Positions 33,641 to 40,939 of a stretch of 49,552 nucleotides of DNA are shown here, one piece after another. The stretch comes from Planctomycetaceae bacterium (lineage in GTDB: Bacteria > Planctomycetota > Planctomycetia > Pirellulales > Pirellulaceae): NCBI GenBank assembly GCA_016794985.1, contig JAEUIQ010000032.1, forward strand, positions 1 to 49,552. Direction: 5' to 3'. The stretch's first letter is position 1; the number at the start of each line of letters is the position of its first letter. The position numbers were made by a program, and so were the translations under genes. The notes below the pieces were generated by a model. That model had not been told where the DNA came from. It worked only from the letters and a program-made list of their open reading frames with translations, and made no database searches.

Positions 33641-35512
33641 ATGAATATGAATCACACTCCAATCCAATGGTCTAGCAAGCGGAAAGAGCTCGCCCTGCTG
33701 GTAGTCAGTTTGAGTGTGCTGGGAGTGACGTTGGTGTGGTTCTTCTTCTGGGTGGACCCGGACCGTCGCGGACGCTTGGCATGGTGGGACAGACCCGTCG
33801 AACACCAGCCAATAACTGGGGAACAGCAGACCAAGGCTCCAACCGTTCTGGGGCCAACGGCTTCCGCCTTGGCAAGCACGGCGTCAACCGACCCGAAGAA
33901 GACGGAAGTATTGGCCCCGGAATCGCCGCACTTTGAAGTTGGTCAAAAATGCGCGCTTTGCCACGCGGAATCCAAAGCGGCCCAAGCCATGCGAGATGCG
34001 GCAGGACAATCAGTGGCCCCTTACGATTTGTGGCAAACGTCGATGATGGCCCAGTCGGCACGGGATCCCTATTGGCGAGCCGTCTTGTCCGCCGAAGTCG
34101 CCGCGACACCGACTCAGAAAGCCCACATCGAGGAGGTCTGCACTCGTTGCCATGCACCGATGGCAACCCCGGTCGATACCAGTCCACCTGGGCAAGTCTT
34201 GGCGTTCTTGCAAGCCGGTGCGGAACGCGCTCACTTGGGCTTGGACGGCGTGTCTTGTACGGTGTGTCACCAAATGACCGACGAAGGGTTCGGCGCCGAC
34301 GCTTCGTTCACGGGCAAATTCAAACTCAATACCGAGTCGTTGATTTATGGACCGCACGCCCAACCCGTAACGATGCCGATGCAGCGTCACGTCGAGTACA
34401 CTCCGACTCACGGACCTCATGTCATGCAATCGGCTCTGTGCGCAACGTGCCATACCGTGATCACCGAAGCCGTTACTCCTGACGGGACGCCGACTGCCCA
34501 AGCATTTCACGAACAAACACCCTATTTGGAATGGCGCAATTCGGACTTCAACGACGAACGTGAATCGCCGGCGTCAAACGCACGCAGTTGCCAAAGTTGT
34601 CACATGCCGACAACCGATGATGCCGGGCAACCCATTGCAACCAACTTGGCCCACAACCCCGGCGGCCGCGACTTTCCGTTTTTGGAACCTCGTCAACCTT
34701 ACGGACGACACACGTTGGTCGGTGGCAATGCGTTCATGACCCGACTGTTACGCGACAATGCCGAGGCGTTAGGTATTTCGGCGCCGAAGGCCGCATTTGA
34801 GTCGTCGCTCACGGCAATCCAAAAAATGCTGCGAGAACAAACCGCGCGGGTCACGATCGGAGACATCTCTCGACAAGAACAAAAACTGCGAATTCCCGTC
34901 AGTATCCAAAACCTCTGCGGACACAAGTTTCCGACCGCTTATCCAAGCCGCCGCGCGTGGCTGCAACTAAGCGTCTACGCAGCCGACGATACACTGGTCT
35001 TCGCTTCGGGACGGTTCAATTCTCAGGGTCAACTACTGGATGCGGCGGGCAACGTCTTGGCGTCCGAATTGGCGGGCGGGCCCATCCAACCCCACGTGGA
35101 TCAAATCCAAAGCGGCGACCAAGTCCAAGTCTACGAAACCGTGATGGGCAACACCGAAGGTCGACCCACTTTTTATCTAATACATGGCTCGACGTTCTTA
35201 AAAGATAACCGCTTGCTTCCTCAGGGCTGGCAAGCCGAACATCCCGACGGATCAGCAACGCGGCCAGCCGGTACGAACGAGGACGTCAATTTCCAGGCCG
35301 GATCCGATCAAGTACTGTATGAAGTGCCGGTGCCGGGCGATGGTCCGTATCGCATCGACGTGTCGTTGTACTTCCAATCGATTTCGCAACGACACGCCGC
35401 AGAGTTATTCACGAACGCCACGCCTGAAGTCGCCACTTTTCAGAAGATGTACTCCACCGCCGAGCATCATCCCGAACTTATCGACAAACAGAGCTTTTTG
35501 TTTCGAGACTAG
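33641..35512 (+). CDS. Membrane-anchored pentaheme cytochrome c
   Basis: 623 aa from ATG 33641 (a TTG at 33635 and an ATG at 33647 are alternatives). One N-terminal helix (~17-37, LALLVVSLSVLGVTLVWFFFWV) with the rest periplasmic. Five CxxCH sites: C104/C107, C167/C170, C206/C209, C267/C270 and C317/C320. The spacing and the many extra histidines (HAQPVTMPMQRHVEYTPTHGPHVMQ) recall multiheme cytochromes of the NrfA/HAO/c554 superfamily, but no CxxCK site or catalytic signature was found. The C-terminal ~240 residues are heme-free with beta-like strands (VTIGDISRQEQKLRIPVSIQ). Electron donor and substrate are unknown. Confidence 0.82.
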   Translation: MNMNHTPIQWSSKRKELALLVVSLSVLGVTLVWFFFWVDPDRRGRLAWWDRPVEHQPITGEQQTKAPTVLGPTASALASTASTDPKKTEVLAPESPHFEVGQKCALCHAESKAAQAMRDAAGQSVAPYDLWQTSMMAQSARDPYWRAVLSAEVAATPTQKAHIEEVCTRCHAPMATPVDTSPPGQVLAFLQAGAERAHLGLDGVSCTVCHQMTDEGFGADASFTGKFKLNTESLIYGPHAQPVTMPMQRHVEYTPTHGPHVMQSALCATCHTVITEAVTPDGTPTAQAFHEQTPYLEWRNSDFNDERESPASNARSCQSCHMPTTDDAGQPIATNLAHNPGGRDFPFLEPRQPYGRHTLVGGNAFMTRLLRDNAEALGISAPKAAFESSLTAIQKMLREQTARVTIGDISRQEQKLRIPVSIQNLCGHKFPTAYPSRRAWLQLSVYAADDTLVFASGRFNSQGQLLDAAGNVLASELAGGPIQPHVDQIQSGDQVQVYETVMGNTEGRPTFYLIHGSTFLKDNRLLPQGWQAEHPDGSATRPAGTNEDVNFQAGSDQVLYEVPVPGDGPYRIDVSLYFQSISQRHAAELFTNATPEVATFQKMYSTAEHHPELIDKQSFLFRD

Positions 35513-35577
35513 TCCGTCTTCATCCGCAGATCGGCTTTGCCATCCGCAGGCAATTCCAAACGTCCAAAGAAAACTCC

Positions 35578-36072
35578 TTAGTTCGTTGACTTTGCATCAG
35601 CGAATAGTCGTTTGATCGTCTGGATCTGTCCCGCGTGATACAGATCATGTGCGGCGATGCCGGTGACTAATTGCAGGAGGGTTGTGGAAGCACCAGGAGC
35701 CTTTTGACTCAATTGGGACGTGGTGAGCTTGGCAATCTCGGCTCTCAAACTCGAGTGAGTCTCGGCCAACAGTTTCACATCGGCTTTCCATACCTCTATG
35801 TCGATCTGGTCATCCAAGGGGCGCGTGAACCAATTGGATCCTTGCAGCGGAAAACTGCCCCGTTTTTCACCGTTCAAGCGCCGCCGCACCGTGTATTTCC
35901 AATAGGCGCAATGCAGCACGATCTCGTGGATGTTCTTTCGCGCGGGTTGGGCTCGCCAAGCCGCTTGTTCTGCCGACAGTCCACGGATCGAACCCCGCAG
36001 GTTTGGCCCATGCCACGATTTATGGTCGAAAGCTTGGTCCAGAAGTTCTAAAAGTAGTTCCAAATTGCTCAT
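35578..36072 (-). CDS. DinB-superfamily protein
   Basis: 164 aa, soluble, all-helical. The DinB four-helix-bundle signatures are present: an early 'LELLDQAFDHKSWHGPNLRG', 'NIHEIVLHCAYWKYTVRRRL' with the first metal-ligand His, and 'HDLYHAGQIQTIKRL' with the last two. The three histidines form the metal site of DinB/YfiT proteins, which act as thiol-dependent S-transferases or have unknown roles. Converges with the pentaheme cytochrome gene. The exact substrate cannot be inferred. Confidence 0.82.
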   Translation of the reverse strand: MSNLELLLELLDQAFDHKSWHGPNLRGSIRGLSAEQAAWRAQPARKNIHEIVLHCAYWKYTVRRRLNGEKRGSFPLQGSNWFTRPLDDQIDIEVWKADVKLLAETHSSLRAEIAKLTTSQLSQKAPGASTTLLQLVTGIAAHDLYHAGQIQTIKRLFADAKSTN

Positions 36073-36269
36073 TGATATTCCATGGGGAAACTATTTTCCG
36101 AGTATCTTTCCGCGCAAACTCCTGTGATTCGGACGTCAATTGTCGGGAAAGTTAGAATTTCAAGAGAAATGCCTGTCACACCTTGCCCACTCACCAATAT
36201 GGCTGCTGAACTGACGGATTCACCTCGAATCCGTGAACCCAAACCCCTTCGATTCTAACCGGTGATTCC

Positions 36270-36890
36270 ATGACCCGCTCGCTCCGATTCCTGTCCGTCG
36301 CAATAATTTTGTTTGGCTGCATCGTGTCGCAAGCTACCGCCCAAGACATTTTCTCGGAAAACATGGCCTTTGACGCGCGTATGAACGCACAGTTGCAAGG
36401 TATGCAAACACAACTGGCCCAGCAACAAGCCGCGTTTTGGCAAAGCGTTTTGCAAAACCCCGAGGTGCGATCTGCGTTCCAACAACATCGCGCCCAAGGC
36501 GGGCAATCGACGTATGAACAATTCGCCTACTGGTACGTGATGACCGCCGGTGGGACCAACTATCAAGCGGCCGCCGACGCCCAACGACAACAGTTTGCGG
36601 GGTGGCAACAGGCGAATCAAACGATCCAGCAAGGCCACAACAGCTACAACCAAGGACACTGGCAAAACCAACAACGACAATCGGCTGCGATGCAGCGATA
36701 TTCCGATGGTGCGATCCGCGGTCAATGGTATTACCAAGATCCGTACCAAGGAACTGTCCACACCCTACCGTATGGCCAAGGTTCCGGCTTCTATCACAAC
36801 AACGTCGATTCGTTCTTTACGGACAGCATTGGCCAGTACTACCGCGCCACCGGTCATGGCTGGCAAGCCTTGGAGTTGTTGAATCGCTAA
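36270..36890 (+). CDS. Exported Gln-rich protein of unknown function
   Basis: 206 aa. Signal peptide at residues 1-24 (SLRFLSVAIILFGCIVSQATAQ) with likely cleavage after ATAQ. The mature part is rich in Gln, Asn, Tyr and Gly (QTQLAQQQAAFWQSVLQNPEV; SYNQGHWQNQQRQSAAMQRYS), with few charged residues and no cysteines. The middle 'STYEQFAYWYVMTAGGTNY' looks like an ordered helix; the end has aromatic-rich turns. No family recognised. GGTGAT precedes the ATG. Confidence 0.6.
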   Translation: MTRSLRFLSVAIILFGCIVSQATAQDIFSENMAFDARMNAQLQGMQTQLAQQQAAFWQSVLQNPEVRSAFQQHRAQGGQSTYEQFAYWYVMTAGGTNYQAAADAQRQQFAGWQQANQTIQQGHNSYNQGHWQNQQRQSAAMQRYSDGAIRGQWYYQDPYQGTVHTLPYGQGSGFYHNNVDSFFTDSIGQYYRATGHGWQALELLNR

Positions 36891-36920
36891 CGAACAGCAT
36901 CACCAACAGACGACCAATAC

Positions 36921-36989
36921 AACGCCGTCTTGTCGAACCGATCCAAGTGCCCATGGCAACTGCCAATGCCCTTGGATCAGTTCGGCGTT
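36921..36989. terminator. Long stem-loop between convergent genes, candidate bidirectional terminator
   Basis: CGAACCGATCCAAG (36934-36947) pairs with CTTGGATCAGTTCG (36971-36984) with one mismatch in 14, and outer arms AACGCCG/CGGCGTT (36921-36927, 36983-36989) offer an alternative extended stem. The loop contains TGGCA-AC-TGCCA. It overlaps the stop of the GNAT gene at 36977. There is no long T-tract on either side, so termination is inferred only from position. Confidence 0.5.
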
Positions 36990-37510
36990 TGGCTAGAGGA
37001 ATCACTTCGACGCACGAACAAGTTCAGTCCTTCCTCGTCGGGAGTCGCAAAGGCCGCGTTCTCCATCTGAAAGCCCAGTTTGCCCAACAACCGAATCGAA
37101 GCGGCGTTGGTCGGCAGGGTCATCGCGCGGAGTTCGTGAATGTTCAAATCACGTTCTGCGTGTTGCAATACGGCAACGGCCGCCTCGTACGCATAGCCTT
37201 GGTTCCAGCACGACTCCAATAGCGCGTAACCCAAATCCGGTGTCGGTAGAAAATCGCGTTGAATCATCCCACACATGCCGACGGGTTGGTTCGCGGCCTT
37301 GTCGACCAACAGATAGAACCCAAAGCCAAACTGTTGAAAATGAGCCATGAGTCGAGATTCGATGAACGCCTCGGCATCTGCCAAACTGCGGATGCCGCGG
37401 TCACCGATATTCACCAACCACGACGGCTCGTTGAGTTGCCGCAGTACATAATCGGCATCACACGCATTGAACTGACGAATTAGCAAACGCGAGGTTTGAC
37501 AGATTTCCAT
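36977..37510 (-). CDS. GNAT-family N-acetyltransferase (RimJ/RimL-like)
   Basis: 177 aa. The start SRLLIRQFNACDADYVLRQLN, 'YLLVDKAANQPVGMCGMIQRD', 'PDLGYALLESCWNQGYAYEAAVAVLQHAERDLN' (motif A, acetyl-CoA pyrophosphate loop, here x-x-W-N-Q-G-Y-A) and 'LPTNAASIRLLGKLGFQMEN' (motif B) are typical of the GNAT_3 group of ribosomal-protein-type acetyltransferases. The substrate is unknown; close relatives act on various proteins or small molecules. Cytoplasmic, single gene between convergent and divergent neighbours. Confidence 0.88.
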   Translation of the reverse strand: MEICQTSRLLIRQFNACDADYVLRQLNEPSWLVNIGDRGIRSLADAEAFIESRLMAHFQQFGFGFYLLVDKAANQPVGMCGMIQRDFLPTPDLGYALLESCWNQGYAYEAAVAVLQHAERDLNIHELRAMTLPTNAASIRLLGKLGFQMENAAFATPDEEGLNLFVRRSDSSSQTPN

Positions 37511-37719
37511 TCGAAATGTTTCTCCGAACGACGGGTTAATATGAGATCTTAATGTTCGAGGATACTTCGAGCACCATGAACCGTTAATACATGTAAAGAT
37601 TTTCTCCGATCAATAAAAGATGAAGGATTCACAATTATATCGAAACTCTAAAACTCCGACAATTTTATCTATTGACCTTGGACATTTCGAAGCATACCAT
37701 TCGGCGGTGTGGCAGATAG

Positions 37720-37783
37720 CACGCGGTTTTTTGCTCACGCGGTTTTTTGCTCACGCGGTTTTTTGCTCACGCGGTTTTTTGGG
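37720..37783. repeat. 16-bp tandem repeat, about 4 copies
   Basis: The unit CACGCGGTTTTTTGCT is repeated at 37720-37735, 37736-37751 and 37752-37767, with a fourth copy diverging at its end (TTTGGG). It ends 20 bases before the chosen ATG of the second DUF1559 gene. The unit is not a multiple of three, so an upstream open frame through it gives no repeated peptide, which supports the downstream start. Confidence 0.9.
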
Positions 37784-37802
37784 CAAGAACGAGGGTCGAT
37801 CG

Positions 37803-38759
37803 ATGATGGGTAGGCAGTTAGGTAGTACCAGATTTCTTCCAAGACTCGCGGGAATTTCGCTGGTTGAGCTAATCGTGGTTATTGTGATCATCGGAATACT
37901 ACTTGCGCTGGTGTCCGTTGCGGTCATGCGTGCGAGACACGCAAGCAATAGTCTTGACTGCAAGAATAACATGCGTCAAATTGGATTGGCGACACAAGCC
38001 TTTGTTCAAGCAAAGAACAACTTCCCTTACTCTCGTCAAAATCCGGGGCGTCGGGGGCTTGTACTCTTACTTCCCTACCTCGAACAGCAGTCGCTCTTTG
38101 AGGAGCTCGATGCACTTGAAGACAGAGAAGTCCTCCAATTAACAGCCCCGTATTTTTTCCGCTGCGATGCGGATGCCTTTAACTACGAAGTGTACAGCAT
38201 AAACTACATTCCTTGCGGGGGAATTGGATCAGGCTCAACAAAATCCCACGAAGTCGGCTTCGGGTTCCTTGAAACGAGTTCATTCTCCCAAATCCGAGAT
38301 GGTTTATCCAACACCGTATTCTATTCGGAACGCATGTCACCCGATGTTTCGAGTTTCCCGAACTCGTTCGCGGAAGGTGCAAAACGATTTCCAATTGGAG
38401 TTGGTGATTACTTCGAAAATGTTGAACAATTTGAAGCGGCCTGCTGGCGAGAGTTCAATCAGCAACAGATTACTACAATACGGGGGGGTACACGATCTGC
38501 TGATATCCTTGTTCAATATCGATTTGGAACCCGATTTACACCCAACGGACCTTCTTGCGAGCTTCTCTCAACTGGACAAACCGCTCCTTCGATAGATGAG
38601 CACGTTTGGGAGTCCTATACGCCAAGTTCCAACCACGATGAGTATGTAAACGTTGCTTTTGGTGATGCATCTGTGCAGTCGATTTCCAACGAAATTGACT
38701 TTGCAGTATGGAGAGCTACAGGTACGATTGCGGGGCAAGATGGTGTGTTTGTTCCTTAG
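37803..38759 (+). CDS. DUF1559 pseudopilin-like protein
   Basis: 318 aa from ATG 37803 (or 37806), with GAGGG upstream; an open frame to 37620 runs through the 16-bp repeat and is not used. The leader MMGRQLGSTRFLPRLAG precedes ISLVELIVVIVIIGILLALV, a prepilin-type helix with Glu5. DUF1559 landmarks: CKNNMRQIGLATQAFVQAKNNFPYS, LVLLLPYLEQQSLFEEL, QIRDGLSNTVFYSERM, and C-terminal NHDEYVNVAFGDASVQSISNEI. The H-x-G-G motif of many members is replaced here by SSNHDE. A terminator hairpin follows the stop. Exported; likely surface-associated as for other members. Confidence 0.85.
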   Translation: MMGRQLGSTRFLPRLAGISLVELIVVIVIIGILLALVSVAVMRARHASNSLDCKNNMRQIGLATQAFVQAKNNFPYSRQNPGRRGLVLLLPYLEQQSLFEELDALEDREVLQLTAPYFFRCDADAFNYEVYSINYIPCGGIGSGSTKSHEVGFGFLETSSFSQIRDGLSNTVFYSERMSPDVSSFPNSFAEGAKRFPIGVGDYFENVEQFEAACWREFNQQQITTIRGGTRSADILVQYRFGTRFTPNGPSCELLSTGQTAPSIDEHVWESYTPSSNHDEYVNVAFGDASVQSISNEIDFAVWRATGTIAGQDGVFVP

Positions 38760-38761
38760 TT

Positions 38762-38786
38762 TGCTGCCATCGTGCAGCAGTTTTTT
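38762..38786 (+). terminator. Intrinsic terminator after the second DUF1559 gene
   Basis: TGCTGC-CATCGT-GCAGCA, then G and six T. The perfect 6-bp stem plus T-tract lies 3 bases after the stop codon at 38757-38759 and 15 bases before the next gene's start, so the following small gene may be attenuated or separately transcribed. Confidence 0.7.
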
Positions 38787-38800
38787 GAAAGGGTGTTCGA

Positions 38801-39088
38801 GTGTTGCAACGTAAGTTTGTTTGTTATTCAATGGTCCTTGCGATCGGATTGCTGAGTGTGTCAAATCTCTTTGCAGGTTGGTTTGTCCATTCGAACACCG
38901 TAGGTATTGGAATTCCTCCAGATCTCACATCAGTTTTTGAGGTGGATTTAAATCGACATTGGCAGCATGAGGTTTGGGAGAATGTCGCAGGGAAATGGAA
39001 CTATCGCGCGCTGGTCGGGTTCCGCGCATCCCACTTTGGCCACACACACCAAGGTAATGGCTCGAAATCATGCGGCACTAACCTTTAA
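38801..39088 (+). CDS. Small exported protein, possibly frameshifted
   Basis: 95 aa from GTG 38801, with AAAGGG about 8 bases upstream. A signal peptide is clear (FVCYSMVLAIGLLSVSNLFAG). The mature part (WFVHSNTVGIGIPPDL ... KWNYRALVGF) is unlike any family I know. The last ~15 residues (HQGNGSKSCGTNL) look like out-of-frame sequence, because the +1 frame continues open to 39185 with a more natural C-terminus (ARNHAALTFNPATCRTELYD, ending VTSANFTW). Either a +1 frameshift occurred or the gene is as read. It is downstream of a DUF1559 gene and a terminator. Confidence 0.45.
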   Translation: MLQRKFVCYSMVLAIGLLSVSNLFAGWFVHSNTVGIGIPPDLTSVFEVDLNRHWQHEVWENVAGKWNYRALVGFRASHFGHTHQGNGSKSCGTNL

Positions 39089-39437
39089 CCCCGCCACGTG
39101 TAGAACAGAGTTGTACGATCTTGGCCCGGTTGGACCGCCAGCACCTCCTGTATTGAAGGTAACAAGCGCCAACTTCACCTGGTAGTGAGTTGCACTAGTG
39201 CTTTGTCATAGCTTCGCTTTAGGGATCCGCCGACTGGCGTGCGGAACGAGTCATCCTTACGAGCTGGGGCCAACGTGGAACTGCGAATTTATACTTCCCG
39301 AAATCTTAATGGTGACAAAGCGTCAGTTTTCGTAACAGTTTGTCTAACTTTAATATTTCAATTGAGAATTGTATTCGAGCGTCAAGCTTGAGGCGTTCGA
39401 GCTGTACTGTGTTCGATTGTCAGATGGATAACGTTTA

Positions 39438-39911
39438 ATGGTGCGACAGATAATTGCAGTTGGACTCGTGTCGTTATTTGTTTATTGCGGATGGTACTTC
39501 TGGTTCGGTCGGGAGCGCGATTGGGGGCCGGCAGTCAGTGCAGTATTCAACGCATCGATTGAATCCGTCAATGTTTCCCTTTTTTCACCAGACGAGAAAC
39601 CAGCGGATTCAATTCGATTGGGCATCGATGGTCCATATCGGCTGGGTGTCACAGGAACTTTTGCAGGACCTGATCGCGATGATTTTATTTTGATTGCGGG
39701 GCAGAATCTTTTGTTTAATCTGCAAATTATCCAAGGTGACACAGTCGTTTGGAGCAACCGCGAAAGTAAAATTGAGCCGATTGGAGAAAATGGTTTTTCC
39801 TTCTCGCGAAAGTTCAGACTGCCGCAAGATCTTCCGCCGGGCTCGTATGTTCTCAGACTGAATTACTATCGCACTAATGTTGCATCAAATACAATTCAAG
39901 TAATTAAGTAA
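39438..39911 (+). CDS. Membrane-anchored beta-domain protein
   Basis: 157 aa. The N-terminal helix (MVRQIIAVGLVSLFVYCGWYFWFG) is a signal anchor. The rest is a single all-beta domain (FNASIESVNVSLFSPDEKP; FNLQIIQGDTVVWSNRESKIEP) ending with 'PPGSYVLRLNYYRTNVASNTIQVI', the closing strand pattern of Ig-like or BsuPI-type domains. No cysteine or catalytic motif. It is the last gene of the second DUF1559 locus, 250 bases from the small exported protein; that gap has nothing recognisable beyond a 10-bp palindrome (GCACTAGTGC, 39192-39201). Confidence 0.6.
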   Translation: MVRQIIAVGLVSLFVYCGWYFWFGRERDWGPAVSAVFNASIESVNVSLFSPDEKPADSIRLGIDGPYRLGVTGTFAGPDRDDFILIAGQNLLFNLQIIQGDTVVWSNRESKIEPIGENGFSFSRKFRLPQDLPPGSYVLRLNYYRTNVASNTIQVIK

Positions 39912-39937
39912 ACAAAAAGCACCGGATGCGTTTTTGT
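39912..39937. terminator. Bidirectional intrinsic terminator
   Basis: ACAAAAAGCA-CCGGA-TGC(G)TTTTTGT: a stem of about 10 bp with one bulged G, an A-tract on the left arm and a T-tract on the right. It starts directly after the stop of the beta-domain gene and faces the stop of the PAS-AraC regulator at 39979, so it can end both transcripts. Confidence 0.7.
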
Positions 39938-39978
39938 GTTGGCGACGAACCAAGCTTTCCGAGCGCGTGTTCTGTTTT

Positions 39979-40746
39979 CTAAACGGAAGATCTGGTGGGA
40001 ATTGGCCGGTCGCGCCGGAATTCGGAAGGTGTCACGCTGGTCAAGGTTCTAAAGGCGCGGGTGAAGGCGCTTTGATCTGCGTAGCCACATTGCTGAGCGA
40101 TCTCGACAATTGAGAGCGATGACTCGCGCAAGAGTAACGAAGCAGCGGCGACTCGTGTCTTGGCTAACAACTGTGACGGGGTCAACGAAAACAATCGTTT
40201 GGTCAATCGCCCCAACCGATTGGATGTCAGGCCCGATCGCCGAGCCAAAATGGCGGGTGAAAACGGTTGCGACAAATCCTGCTCGAATTCCGACATCGCC
40301 CGAGCAAAACCCACTGGAATTTCTTCGGTAGCTACCGGTGCTCGCAGATCTCGCGAGAAGCCAATCAGCCCGATGACTTGGCCCTGCTGATCCTTCAATG
40401 GTAATTTCGACGTCAAACACCATACGGCCGCTCCGGGTCGATACCATTGCAACTCCAAGTAGTCGATCAACGGCTTGCCAGTACTCAAGACTCGTTGGTC
40501 CTGCTCCGTGGGCAAACGCCCAAAGTCTCCCGGACAAATATCTTGCGGACGTTTTCCCAGCGCCTCCGATTTTCGCTTCAAACCATGCCGCGCCAGCAAC
40601 GAGTCATTCACCGCAATGTACCGCCCTGCCCTGTTCTTGACAAAGAAAGCGATGTCGGGATTCAGGTCGAACAAGGATTGCAAAACGCCAACGTCGATGG
40701 ATGCGACCACTGTTTGTTCAATTTTTCGATCATCGCGCACGAACAC
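39979..40746 (-). CDS. PAS-AraC transcription regulator
   Basis: 255 aa, cytoplasmic. Residues ~18-130 form a PAS domain (LQSLFDLNPDIAFFVKNRAGRYIAVNDSLLARHG ... LPLKDQQGQVIGLIGFSRDL). Residues ~155-250 are an AraC-type double helix-turn-helix: PAILARRSGLTSNRLGRLTKRLF, then SLSIVEIAQQCGYADQSAFTRAFRTLTSVTPSEFRR. PAS-AraC regulators usually sense a small ligand through the PAS fold. It is divergent from an enolase-superfamily gene across a 193-base region holding a 15-bp dyad, so local regulation is likely but unproven. Confidence 0.88.
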   Translation of the reverse strand: MFVRDDRKIEQTVVASIDVGVLQSLFDLNPDIAFFVKNRAGRYIAVNDSLLARHGLKRKSEALGKRPQDICPGDFGRLPTEQDQRVLSTGKPLIDYLELQWYRPGAAVWCLTSKLPLKDQQGQVIGLIGFSRDLRAPVATEEIPVGFARAMSEFEQDLSQPFSPAILARRSGLTSNRLGRLTKRLFSLTPSQLLAKTRVAAASLLLRESSLSIVEIAQQCGYADQSAFTRAFRTLTSVTPSEFRRDRPIPTRSSV

Positions 40747-40837
40747 GATCCTTGATCTTGAGCTTCGCCTCGGTTAACGGAAGAGCGGGTTCGGTAGACT
40801 AGGCGAATCATTGATTGTGCGCGATTGGCTGCTCGGA

Positions 40838-40880
40838 TGCAAGATTCTTGCAAGATTTGCGGCAAGGCGTTTAATATAAT
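40838..40880 (+). promoter_or_regulatory. Candidate operator and -10 of the enolase-superfamily gene
   Basis: TGCAAGA-T-TCTTGCA is a perfect 15-bp dyad at 40838-40852. A consensus TATAAT lies at 40875-40880, about 60 bases upstream of the plus-strand ATG. No -35 with ideal spacing was found (TTGCAA at 40848-40853 is 21 bases away and overlaps the dyad). The dyad is 92 bases upstream of the divergent regulator's start. Confidence 0.45.
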
Positions 40881-40939
40881 GCCGTTCCGCCAACGGATTG
40901 TTTGATGTTCGCCGACCAACCCTCCAAACTGAGATTCCC

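Noticed and set aside
37620..37802. N-terminal extension of the second DUF1559 protein
   Set aside because: The extension runs through a 16-bp repeat that is not in phase with codons, and the downstream ATG gives a proper prepilin-type leader with GAGGG upstream.
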